Assembly (NCBI GenBank): GCA_020427155.1
Contig: JAGQOW010000020.1
Location: 1-50,823 of the forward strand
Direction of reading: 5' to 3'
DNA: 50,823 nucleotides
From: Planctomycetales bacterium
GTDB lineage: Bacteria; Planctomycetota; Planctomycetia; Pirellulales; Lacipirellulaceae
A model generated the notes under the pieces. The model ran no database searches and had not been told where the DNA came from. It worked only from the letters and a program-made list of their open reading frames with translations. The position numbers and the translations under genes are program-made. Each line of letters begins with the position of its first letter. Within the stretch, counting starts at the first letter, position 1. Below are positions 1 through 7,121 of the stretch, in pieces.

Positions 1-37
1 ATCGAGTCGAGTATCGAGGGTCGAGAGCCTGGCCCTG

Positions 38-922
38 CTACGAAGCTTTGCGCTGCGCAACGCGTAGTTTTGCGCTGCTGGCCCGCGTGTTTCGGGCGAC
101 TTCCTCGTCGGTGGCACGGAGAGGGCGGCGGGTAAGAACGTCGAGGCGAGAATCCTCGCGAAAGGAGTGTTTTACCATACGATCTTCGAGCGAATGGAAA
201 CTAATAATCGCAAGGCGGCCCCCCGGACGCAGCAGATCGGGCAGGTGGGCCAGGGCCTCCTGGAGAGACTTTAGCTCGTCGTTTACCGCGATGCGCAAGG
301 CCTGGAAGGTGCGTGTGGCGGGGTCGATGTTGTGGCCGCGGCTGCGTGGAACGCAACTGCGCACCAGATCGGCAAGTTGCTGGGCTGTACGGATGGCGTT
401 GTTTCGTCGATAGGCTACAATCTGCCGCGCGATGCGGCGGCTCAGTCGTTCTTCGCCAAAATGATAAATAAGGTCTGCCAGGTGGCGTTCGCTGAGTCGC
501 TCGAGCAGATGCCACGCGGGTTTGCCGCGAGTGCGGTCGAACCGCAAATCAAGTTCGCCTTCGCTGTGGAAGCTGAATCCACGGTCTTGATCGGCCAATT
601 GATCGCTCGAAAGGCCCAGGTCGAGCAAGATGCCGTCGACAGTCTCGATTTCTAAGTTGCTGAGAATGCGGGGAATCTCTGTGTAGTTGGCGGCAAAGAG
701 TTCGACCGGGAGAGTACCGATCGAGCTGCGAGCGCGTTCCAGTGCTTGGTGATCAAGGTCGACTCCAATCACGCGTCCATGGGGCTCGACCCGCGAGGCT
801 AAAGCTACCGTATGTCCACCGCCACCCAGAGTACCGTCGACAAGAATCTCCCCAGCTTGAGGCTGAAGTTCGTGAAGCACCTCCTGGAGCATGACTGGGA
901 TGTGGCACGTAGACGGGGGCAT
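38..922 (-). CDS. rsmH: 16S rRNA (cytosine(1402)-N(4))-methyltransferase RsmH
   Basis: SAM-dependent methyltransferase that N4-methylates C1402 in the decoding centre of 16S rRNA; cytoplasmic. The 294 residues are close to the usual ~310 for the family. Visible motifs are HIPVMLQEVL near residue 7, the SAM loop DGTLGGGGHT at 29-38, GVDLDHQAL, DGILLDLGLSSDQL, DRGFSF, TFQALRIAVNDEL, and FHSLEDRMVK near 246. All family blocks are present, so it looks intact. rsmH normally opens the division and cell-wall (dcw) cluster. No mraZ precedes it here; the upstream side is shared divergently with queA. Only 37 bases lie beyond its stop, so the downstream neighbour is not visible. Family assignment is firm. 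Confidence 0.96.
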   Translation of the reverse strand: MPPSTCHIPVMLQEVLHELQPQAGEILVDGTLGGGGHTVALASRVEPHGRVIGVDLDHQALERARSSIGTLPVELFAANYTEIPRILSNLEIETVDGILLDLGLSSDQLADQDRGFSFHSEGELDLRFDRTRGKPAWHLLERLSERHLADLIYHFGEERLSRRIARQIVAYRRNNAIRTAQQLADLVRSCVPRSRGHNIDPATRTFQALRIAVNDELKSLQEALAHLPDLLRPGGRLAIISFHSLEDRMVKHSFREDSRLDVLTRRPLRATDEEVARNTRASSAKLRVAQRKAS

Positions 923-955
923 ACTTGCTTTCAGTTGGGAGATTGCTCAACGGGC

Positions 956-1002
956 ATTGTAACAATTGAGAGGGGGCAAGGAACGGAGGTAACGGTGTTA
1001 CC
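956..1002. promoter_or_regulatory. Paired palindromes in the rsmH/queA divergent spacer
   Basis: Two short inverted repeats lie in the 130-bp gap between divergent rsmH and queA. ATTGT-A-ACAAT is at 956-966 and GGTAAC-GGT-GTTACC at 988-1002; both are perfect. The spacing and symmetry fit operator half-sites for a repressor acting on either promoter. The second could instead form a tiny RNA hairpin in the queA leader. No regulator gene adjoins, so this is a weak call. Confidence 0.25.
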
Positions 1003-1052
1003 GTGAATCGTGTGGGGAGACAGAAGTAGGAGACTCTGCTAGTTTTATCAGC

Positions 1053-2117
1053 ATGGAACCGTGGATTGATTATTCATTGCCTGAAGAACTGGTGGCGCAA
1101 GAGCCGCTGAGAAATCGGATCGATGCGCGATTGATGGTGATTGATCGGGCTCGGCAGGCGATTAGCCATCATCATATTCGCGATTTGCCGCGTTTGCTGA
1201 TTGCCGGCGATCGCTTGGTCTTGAACGATACTCGGGTGATTCCCGCCCAACTGCGCGGGCAACGTACAGCAACCGGCGGGCGTTGGCAGGGCTTATATTT
1301 AGGGCAGATCGGCGAGGGCGATTGGCAATTGGTTTGCAAGACCCGAGGGCGTCTGAAGCCCATGGAGCAGATTACGCTGATCGATCGCGAGGGCAAGCCG
1401 GTCACTCGGCTATGGCTTTTGGAAAGACTGGCCGACGGTCAATGGTTAGGAAGGCCAGAGTCCGATTTGCCGACTCGTGAGTTACTCGATCAGATTGGCA
1501 GAGTGCCGTTGCCTCCCTACATCCGTGGAGGCAACATGGTCGATAGCGATGTCGAGGACTATCAGACTGTCTTTGCCAAGAATCCCGGTGCAGTGGCAGC
1601 TCCTACGGCTGGACTTCATTTTACCGAGAAGTTACTGAGAGCGATCAAACAATCGGGAATCGACATTTCTGCGGTGACGCTGCACGTTGGGTTGGGGACG
1701 TTTCAACCGATCGCCGTGGACGATCCTGGCGAGCACCCCATGCATAGTGAGTGGGGACAGTTGACCAGTTCAACTGCCCAGGAATTGAACGAGACGCGCG
1801 CGGCAGGCGGGAGAAACATTGCCGTTGGCACGACGGTCACGCGGGTGTTGGAATCGGCTGCGGCAGCGAAAGCAGCTTCGCAGCCAATCATCGCGCCATT
1901 GGCCGCCTGGGAGGGCAATACCGAACTGTTTATTCGTCCGCCCTATGAATTTCGTGCAATCGACGGCTTACTTACCAACTTTCACTTTCCGAGAACTACC
2001 CTGTTGTTGTTGGTGCAGGCATTTGGCGGCAGCGAGCTCGTTCGGCAAGCCTATGATGAGGCCATTCGAGAAGAGTATCGCTTTTACAGTTACGGCGATG
2101 CCATGTTGATCCTCTGA
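1053..2117 (+). CDS. queA: S-adenosylmethionine:tRNA ribosyltransferase-isomerase QueA
   Basis: Transfers and isomerises the ribosyl moiety of SAM onto 7-aminomethyl-7-deazaguanine at tRNA wobble position 34, giving epoxyqueuosine in the queuosine pathway; cytoplasmic. Length 354 aa matches E. coli QueA (about 356). Family blocks run in order: DYSLPEELVAQEP at the N-terminus, VLNDTRVIPAQL near 57, PLPPYI near 152, a GAVAAPTAGLHFTE block near 180, LHVGLGTFQPI near 211, GTTVTRVLES, and TNFHFPRTTLLLLVQAFGG near 308. The gene stands alone, divergent from rsmH, with no other queuosine gene in the window. No preQ1 riboswitch was recognised upstream. Confidence 0.97.
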   Translation: MEPWIDYSLPEELVAQEPLRNRIDARLMVIDRARQAISHHHIRDLPRLLIAGDRLVLNDTRVIPAQLRGQRTATGGRWQGLYLGQIGEGDWQLVCKTRGRLKPMEQITLIDREGKPVTRLWLLERLADGQWLGRPESDLPTRELLDQIGRVPLPPYIRGGNMVDSDVEDYQTVFAKNPGAVAAPTAGLHFTEKLLRAIKQSGIDISAVTLHVGLGTFQPIAVDDPGEHPMHSEWGQLTSSTAQELNETRAAGGRNIAVGTTVTRVLESAAAAKAASQPIIAPLAAWEGNTELFIRPPYEFRAIDGLLTNFHFPRTTLLLLVQAFGGSELVRQAYDEAIREEYRFYSYGDAMLIL

Positions 2118-2515
2118 GAGGTGAGTCGTAAAAAAAAGAGGCCCCCCTCGGCACGGAGACTGGGGCAGGTAGTCTCCGGTATTTCGAGGGGAGCCAGAAT
2201 GACTTGCTCAATGATTTCTGTTATTGCGTTTGGGCGATGCACCTCATGGCAACTTATGCCGAGGTGAATCAAGAGGAGGCGAATCGCCCCGTAGTTACAC
2301 GTAGTTGGTACCGTATTTTTACGTAGCCTCAGCTGGACAGTACTTCAATCGACTACCTGTCAACTGTACTTTAGGACGGAGTTGGAAATGGTGTGTTTCC
2401 GTAGGAATGCCAGTACAGCTAGTAAAGCACCGGGGGAGGTGATAACGGTTATGCGGCTTGATTGATGCCTTGTCGCCAGCATTTTGGGGGGGATTAGGTT
2501 GGCTGAGCAGTCCTG
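2118..2515. other. 398-bp intergenic stretch with nested hairpins
   Basis: No convincing protein gene is seen between queA and the Flp pilin gene. The stretch holds a terminator reading on the minus strand (2141-2195). It also holds a nested perfect hairpin at 2240-2266: CACCTC pairs with GAGGTG, and inside it GGCA pairs with TGCC around ACTTA. It may be the 3' untranslated region of the pilin transcript or a small RNA on the minus strand. It does not match the conserved cores of SRP RNA, tmRNA or RNase P RNA as I know them. Confidence 0.5.
2141..2195 (-). terminator. Rho-independent terminator (minus strand) with inner hairpin
   Basis: Read on the minus strand, GGCTCCCCTCG and CGAGGGGGGCC form an outer stem (10 of 11 paired). 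An inner perfect stem, GGAGACT/AGTCTCC, lies inside it. The outer stem is followed directly by TCTTTTTTTT (plus-strand run of A just before 2141). The plus-strand side lacks a T-run, so it is assigned to minus-strand transcription, most likely the pilin mRNA. Confidence 0.7.
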
Positions 2516-2692
2516 TTAAGAAAAAGCGTTAACCAGTTCTGTGTTGGAATTCTCGAAGCTGCTGTTGAGATTCGTTCCCAAAATCCGTATGGAGCCAATG
2601 GCCGCCAGGATTATCATAAACAGCATTACTGCGTATTCCACTGCAGTTGGTCCATCTTCTTCGCGCAACAGCCGAATTAGGAAGTCCTTCAT
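2516..2692 (-). CDS. Flp family type IVb pilin
   Basis: Small structural pilin of the Flp/Tad class, expected at the cell surface after prepilin peptidase cleavage. The 58-residue product starts MKDFLIRLLREEDGPTAVEY. This is the classic Flp layout: a short basic leader, then (G/D)-x-TA-x-EY, then a hydrophobic helix (AVMLFMIILAAIGSIRILG). The leader carries E-E-D-G just before P-T-A-V-E-Y, where Flp prepilins are cut after Gly; the E+1-like acidic residue is shifted. The ribosome binding site is weak. The start at 2692 is the only in-frame ATG near the conserved leader. No Tad ATPase, TadV or secretin gene is nearby, so it is an orphan pilin here. A minus-strand terminator lies about 320 bp downstream. 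Confidence 0.85.
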   Translation of the reverse strand: MKDFLIRLLREEDGPTAVEYAVMLFMIILAAIGSIRILGTNLNSSFENSNTELVNAFS

Positions 2693-2877
2693 GGCTTCGA
2701 TCCAATACGAGACGAGGGTCCCCTGGGAAGGGATGTGGTTCCATACTCATCACAAGCTTAGCTCGAAATGCATGTTCGTGCAGGCGAACAAACGACGAGC
2801 CAAAGACTCGCGGAGCGGAAATCTCGAGCGCGCGCAAGAATTTAAGCAAAGTGACGGTTTTGACGGTTCCCAGTACC

Positions 2878-3210
2878 CTAGGCCTGGAAGGAGCTTCCGC
2901 AGCCACAGCTCTTGACTGCGTTGGGATTGTCGAACGTGAAGCCACGCTTTTCGATCCCGTCGTAGAAGTCGACCGTAGTGCCGTCGAGATAGAGTGCGCT
3001 CTTTTTGTCGACGACCACGGGTACGCCGTGGTATTCGTATTTGGAGTCGACCTTTTCATCGTACTCCTTATCGAAGCCGAGCGAATAGCTGAAGCCACTG
3101 CAACCGCCGCCAGCAACGCCTACTCGAAGTAGGGTTCCCTGGTCCAGCTTTTGATCGGCAATAATCCGCTTGACTTCAGAGGCTGCTGTTTCGGTCAGGA
3201 CAATACTCAT
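2878..3210 (-). CDS. IscA/ErpA/HesB-type iron-sulfur cluster carrier
   Basis: A-type carrier that receives iron-sulfur clusters (or iron) and passes them to apo-proteins in the cytoplasm. At 110 aa it has the family length. The three cluster-ligand cysteines are present: C37 in [12 protein letters not shown], and C102 and C104 in the C-terminal SCGCGSSF. The start has a GGGAA-type ribosome binding site about 9 bases upstream. A cysteine desulfurase gene lies 119 bp upstream on the same strand, so sulfur donor and carrier are neighbours, as in isc-like loci. No IscU scaffold is between them. Whether it is IscA-like or ErpA-like cannot be decided from motifs. Confidence 0.94.
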   Translation of the reverse strand: MSIVLTETAASEVKRIIADQKLDQGTLLRVGVAGGGCSGFSYSLGFDKEYDEKVDSKYEYHGVPVVVDKKSALYLDGTTVDFYDGIEKRGFTFDNPNAVKSCGCGSSFQA

Positions 3211-3280
3211 GTTTCAATTCCCGGGGCAAAGGTGGATAGGATTCATAGTTAAGCTAGGGGTTCGGCTCGACCGTGGCTAA

Positions 3281-3286
3281 ATTATA
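3281..3286 (-). promoter_or_regulatory. Candidate -10 element upstream of the IscA-type gene
   Basis: A perfect TATAAT occurs on the minus strand about 70 bp upstream of the IscA-type start, in the gap after the cysteine desulfurase gene. There is no good -35 hexamer at the usual distance. A weak 4-bp hairpin with T6 just upstream could end the desulfurase transcript, which would make this a separate promoter. Confidence 0.4.
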
Positions 3287-3329
3287 GCAAAAAACCGGCC
3301 AAGGAAAGCCGAATCGTGAGCTGGGGACG

Positions 3330-4526
3330 CTAGCCAGGGCCCAACTTGCGTAATTCTGCGGCTGCCTCGGCTATCGCGCCAATTGCAAAATCGACATCTT
3401 CTTCGGTGTTGAAGCGGCCCAGACCAAACCGCAAGCTGCTGCGGGCCAGGTCGTCATCCATGCCGAGCGCTAGTAGTACGTGGCTAGGTCCGGGTTCGGT
3501 GGATGCACAGGTAGCTCCCGAGCTGATTGCCAGGCCTTTGAGGGTCATAAGCAGGGCCTCGCCATCCACGTCTCCCAGAGCCAGATTCAGATTGCCAGGC
3601 AGCCGGCTTGAGTCCAGCGACGGGCCACACAGGCGGAGTTGTTGGCCGAGTTGACGGCAAAGCCCGTCCCAGAGGCGATTTCGTAGATTTGCTAGCCTTT
3701 CAGGCTCGGTCGGCAATTCGGCAAGGCAAAGTTTCAAGGCTTTGGCGAAGCCAACGATGCCGGGCGTATTGAGCGTCCCACTGCGACGACCCTCCTGTTG
3801 ACCTCCGCCAATGATTTGCGGCTCGAGTCGTACCACCGGTTTGCTGCGCCGGACATACAACGCGCCGATTCCTTTGGGGCCGTAGACTTTGTGGGCGGAA
3901 AAGCTCACCAGATCGACTCCTATCTGCCTTACGTCGACTGGGAGCTTGCCGATGGCTTGAGTGGCGTCGCAGTGCAACAAGGCGCCATGGCGATGGCAGA
4001 TTTCGGCGATTTCGGTCAGCGGTTGGATGACTCCGATTTCGTTGTTGGCGAGCATCACGCTTACTAGCGCTGTGTCTTTCCGCAGCGCATCTGCGACCCG
4101 TTGCGGGTCGAGCCAACCTGCGCGGGGACTCTCAAAAGGTTCGACGTCGAGAAGTGTTACCTGAGAACCATGCCTGGCGAGTCGGGCGAGCGGTTCGAGG
4201 ACCGACTTGTGCTCTGTCAGGACGCTGACAAAGTGATCGCCGCGCCGACGTTTTTGCTCGGCAACGCCTCGGATAGCCAGGTTGTTGCTCTCGGTAGCGC
4301 CACTAGTAAAGACAATTTCCCTGGAATCGGCGCCAATGGCGTCAGCGATTTCTTCCCGGGCAATTTGCACAGCTGCCTTGGCATCTTCGCCAAGTTGGTA
4401 GCCGATACTGCCTGCATTGCCGTATTGGTCTAAGAAAAAGGGCAACATCGCCTCAAGCACGCGCGGATCGACGCGTGTCGTGGCGTGGTTGTCCATGTAG
4501 ACGGAAGCCGAAGTCGATTGGTTCAT
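3330..4526 (-). CDS. Cysteine desulfurase (IscS/NifS class)
   Basis: PLP enzyme that takes sulfur from L-cysteine, yielding alanine and an enzyme persulfide for iron-sulfur cluster and thio-tRNA synthesis. At 398 aa it has the normal length. Visible: the N-terminal YMDNHATTRVD block, TSGATESNNLAIRG near 74, NNEIGVIQP near 161, HCDATQAIGK near 185, the PLP lysine K213 in SFSAHKVYGPKG, and the catalytic loop Cys C340 in ISSGATCAS. The usual GNPSS-x-H motif reads GNAGSIGYQLG, so its His is replaced. This is a small departure from the family consensus. It precedes the IscA-type gene in the same direction. Confidence 0.95.
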   Translation of the reverse strand: MNQSTSASVYMDNHATTRVDPRVLEAMLPFFLDQYGNAGSIGYQLGEDAKAAVQIAREEIADAIGADSREIVFTSGATESNNLAIRGVAEQKRRRGDHFVSVLTEHKSVLEPLARLARHGSQVTLLDVEPFESPRAGWLDPQRVADALRKDTALVSVMLANNEIGVIQPLTEIAEICHRHGALLHCDATQAIGKLPVDVRQIGVDLVSFSAHKVYGPKGIGALYVRRSKPVVRLEPQIIGGGQQEGRRSGTLNTPGIVGFAKALKLCLAELPTEPERLANLRNRLWDGLCRQLGQQLRLCGPSLDSSRLPGNLNLALGDVDGEALLMTLKGLAISSGATCASTEPGPSHVLLALGMDDDLARSSLRFGLGRFNTEEDVDFAIGAIAEAAAELRKLGPG

Positions 4527-4593
4527 GACGGGTAGCAGAGTTTCGCGGCAGCGTGGCCTAGCGTCTACAGACTACCGCCTTTAGACTAACGTC

Positions 4594-5214
4594 TCAACCG
4601 AAGAGGGCTTTCACGACAATTTGTGACCAGGTCTCAAAATCGTCTAACTCGGGAAGGATTTCTTCGATGGGAACGAAGCAGGCGCCCAGGATATCCTCTT
4701 CGCGGGCATGGACGTTGAGGTTATCGACGTCAAAAAGATGGACGATGCCAAGGTGCACCTGGCCAACGGGAGTTTCGTCGTCGTTGATTAGTCCGACGCA
4801 TTGTTCGGTGTAAGGCGTTTCGATGACGACTTCTTCGTCCAATTCTCGCAACATGCCCTCGCGGTAGACTTCATGCCTTGTCCCCGCACCAGCATCTGCG
4901 GTGGAAATATGCCCGCCGATCCCCACGCTGCGCTTCGCATGCAGCCGAGCCTCGCCTTGTCCGCCGCCACGAGTGTACTGAAACAACCTCGGTTTGCCGT
5001 CGGCCCCTAGGTATCGAAACAGCACGTAGGGAATCAGTTGTTTGAAGCTGGGGTCCTGCTCCATCTTGCCGCGCGGCTGATAGCTGAGGTGGCCGTTGTC
5101 GAGCAAGGCGGGTAGGTAAGAAGAGACTTCAGAGGTGAAGCCTTGAAAATGCCCCAAAGCATGAAACTCGCTGGTGGGAACAACGAGTACTTGTTCTTCG
5201 GCAACCGTTGACAT
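4594..5214 (-). CDS. NUDIX-domain hydrolase-like protein
   Basis: Protein of 206 residues with a NUDIX fold signature: GGHIS followed by REGMLRELDEEV, which fits the REUxEE core of the NUDIX box. The extended N-terminal region (FQGFTSEVSSYLPALL, and PYVLFRYLG) is typical of the planctomycete proteins usually labelled phosphoesterase. The substrate is unknown; NUDIX enzymes hydrolyse nucleoside diphosphates linked to another moiety. I chose the ATG at 5214 because AAGGAC lies 9 bases upstream. An open frame continues upstream to 5304 without a ribosome binding site. The neighbouring CrtI-like gene, same strand, is about 160 bp upstream. Confidence 0.82.
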   Translation of the reverse strand: MSTVAEEQVLVVPTSEFHALGHFQGFTSEVSSYLPALLDNGHLSYQPRGKMEQDPSFKQLIPYVLFRYLGADGKPRLFQYTRGGGQGEARLHAKRSVGIGGHISTADAGAGTRHEVYREGMLRELDEEVVIETPYTEQCVGLINDDETPVGQVHLGIVHLFDVDNLNVHAREEDILGACFVPIEEILPELDDFETWSQIVVKALFG

Positions 5215-5375
5215 GGCAAAGTCCTTTTTTTGGGGGGGCCGTTCGGTGAACTTAGTCCCTTGAGTGTCCCAGGGATTATAGGAGTCGGGGAAAAGGCTTA
5301 CCACCCTTAGGCGGTATTGCTGTAGCTGAGTTTCCAGGCGAATCTCCTAGCCATAAACTTGAATCCTGCAGCCTG

Positions 5376-6752
5376 CTATTCTCGCAAGCAGTGCTGATTC
5401 GCCATGCTGATCCCACTGACAATACTGCCGATAATTCCCACGAATCCCTGGTCGGTGCCACAGACAAATAGATTCTCCAGGTGCGTTCGGCCATCGAATT
5501 GCTTCTCAGGCGAGCCGTAGACCGCACCGTTTTCGTGGCCAGTGAAACGTACGATGGTTGTGGGAGTAAACATGTCGGTGTCGACCACCCGGTGGCGGTA
5601 ATCGGGGACAAAGCGAACTGCCGAGGCGGTGATGCTGTCGTACCAGCGCAGTTTTTCGAGTCGATAGTCATGTTCGTCGAGATGTCTCCAGTAGTCAAAG
5701 TTTGCCAAGGCGGTGATACGAATCGTGCCATCATCGAGCGGTTTGCCGTACTGGAAATTGTTGGGACTGCAGATGACTCCGCTGCGCAAATCACACGGCA
5801 GTTCAGGTCTGCTCCAATCGAACTTTTCGCTGTCGTTGAAGAAGGTAATCGTGCGATTGTGCCCCAATGTGTGTGGCTCGACATCGAGCGAAGCGATGGT
5901 CTCGCAAAAGCTGAGTCGACCAGGGACTCGGCTGACAACGGGCGCTCCATCGTCGCACATGCGCATCGTTTCTGACCAGCCGGCCGAAGACAAGATGCGT
6001 CGTGCTGCAACTTCCTCGCCATTTTCGAGGACGACGCCAGTCACCCGGCCATCTTCAACCGCTAATCGCTGGACGCCGGCGCGAAGTTTAAGTTCGCCCC
6101 CTAAGCCGCGATATCGCCGCACTAATTGTTTGAGAATCAATCGAACTCCGGCGTGCGGTCGCCCTAGCCCTTCCATGAAAATACTGCGAAACATGATCGA
6201 GAATTGCCCCCAATCCATGTCATGCTCGCGTGCTGAGCCATAGAACATCAGTGGGCAGAAAAGCATCTCGACCAAGAGCGGGTCGGTGAGGGCCTCTGCC
6301 AGCCGTTCCCTGGCAGAAATCTGTTGGTGCGACTCATCCAGGTCGTCGTATTCGACGATCTCGGCAATCAGCCGATCGAAGCGATCGATTTGCAGAGGAA
6401 ACTCGCGAGCCACTTCTTCTCGTAGCAGATCGAGATCGTTGTCAAAGCTGAGTCTCACGCCTGGAAAGACAATATCAGAACCGAGCTGAGGCGAGATTTG
6501 CAGGTCGTCCCACGAGAGCCGCAATTGGCGCAATAGTCGGGCCAAGGGGCCTCGTTTCGATCCTTTGGGCGTGATATTCGTTAGCGCGTGGAGACCAACG
6601 TCGTAGTCGCGCCCTCGCAGACGGTAGAAAGAGTTTAAACCGCCGATCGTGAAATGGCGTTCTAACACCAGCACGCGCTGATCAAAGTAGGCCAAACGGA
6701 TTCCCGCCGCCAGTCCCGACATGCCCGCGCCGATGATGATCGTATCGTACAT
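5376..6752 (-). CDS. CrtI-like NAD(P)/FAD-dependent oxidoreductase (first paralogue)
   Basis: Flavoprotein of the phytoene desaturase/amine oxidase superfamily, 458 aa. The dinucleotide fold IIIGAGMSGLAAG is at the very N-terminus. It is followed by the VLERHFTIGGLNSFY region typical of CrtI-like proteins and a C-terminal FAD-contact block LFVCGTDQGFVGIIGSIVSG. True carotenoid desaturases sit with crtB or other terpenoid genes. This one instead follows an acyl carrier protein and a FabF-type ketosynthase on the same strand, with a 74-bp gap. I therefore infer that its substrate is an ACP-bound or lipid acyl chain rather than phytoene; this is not shown. A second CrtI-like gene at 41.8 kb also neighbours fatty-acid genes. 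Confidence 0.85.
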   Translation of the reverse strand: MYDTIIIGAGMSGLAAGIRLAYFDQRVLVLERHFTIGGLNSFYRLRGRDYDVGLHALTNITPKGSKRGPLARLLRQLRLSWDDLQISPQLGSDIVFPGVRLSFDNDLDLLREEVAREFPLQIDRFDRLIAEIVEYDDLDESHQQISARERLAEALTDPLLVEMLFCPLMFYGSAREHDMDWGQFSIMFRSIFMEGLGRPHAGVRLILKQLVRRYRGLGGELKLRAGVQRLAVEDGRVTGVVLENGEEVAARRILSSAGWSETMRMCDDGAPVVSRVPGRLSFCETIASLDVEPHTLGHNRTITFFNDSEKFDWSRPELPCDLRSGVICSPNNFQYGKPLDDGTIRITALANFDYWRHLDEHDYRLEKLRWYDSITASAVRFVPDYRHRVVDTDMFTPTTIVRFTGHENGAVYGSPEKQFDGRTHLENLFVCGTDQGFVGIIGSIVSGISMANQHCLRE

Positions 6753-6826
6753 GAGCGGAGAGCGGAAATAGCGGGAGGCGGGAAGCGGTTCGCTCGGCTT
6801 TCGACTATCCGCTTTCCCCTTGGGGA

Positions 6827-7087
6827 TCAGACTTTCTGGATGTCTTTCATCAGCGGCTCAAGGAACGCGACGGTCGAATTCATGCTTGCCAGCTCGATGT
6901 AGTCGTCCTCAGGGATTTGGATGCGATGCCGTTTGCGAAGCTCCATCACGATATCCAGAAAGTCCATGCTGTCGAGTTCAAGCTGATCGCGGAAGTTGAC
7001 GCTGTCGTCGATATTCGACAGATCCTCATCGGGAGCAATGGCTTCGAGGATGTCTAGGATTTCTTCTCTGATCTCTGCGGCAGTCAT
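6827..7087 (-). CDS. Acyl carrier protein
   Basis: Small acidic carrier of 86 aa. The 4'-phosphopantetheine attachment serine is S40 in ELDSMDFLDIVMEL, the standard DSL motif with Met for Leu. Start supported by AGGAGA about 10 bases upstream. It lies 34 bp after a FabF-type ketosynthase and before a CrtI-like oxidoreductase, all on the minus strand. It is therefore probably a dedicated carrier for a specialised acyl pathway rather than the housekeeping AcpP, which usually sits in a fabD-fabG-acpP-fabF operon. The protein is intact. Confidence 0.93.
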   Translation of the reverse strand: MTAAEIREEILDILEAIAPDEDLSNIDDSVNFRDQLELDSMDFLDIVMELRKRHRIQIPEDDYIELASMNSTVAFLEPLMKDIQKV

Positions 7088-7121
7088 GCTGCGTTTTCTC
7101 CTGGGGCTTAGTTTGTCTTGT

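Noticed and set aside
812..1006. Short plus-strand open frame overlapping the rsmH start
   Set aside because: It lies antisense to rsmH and has no motif; a shadow of the real gene.
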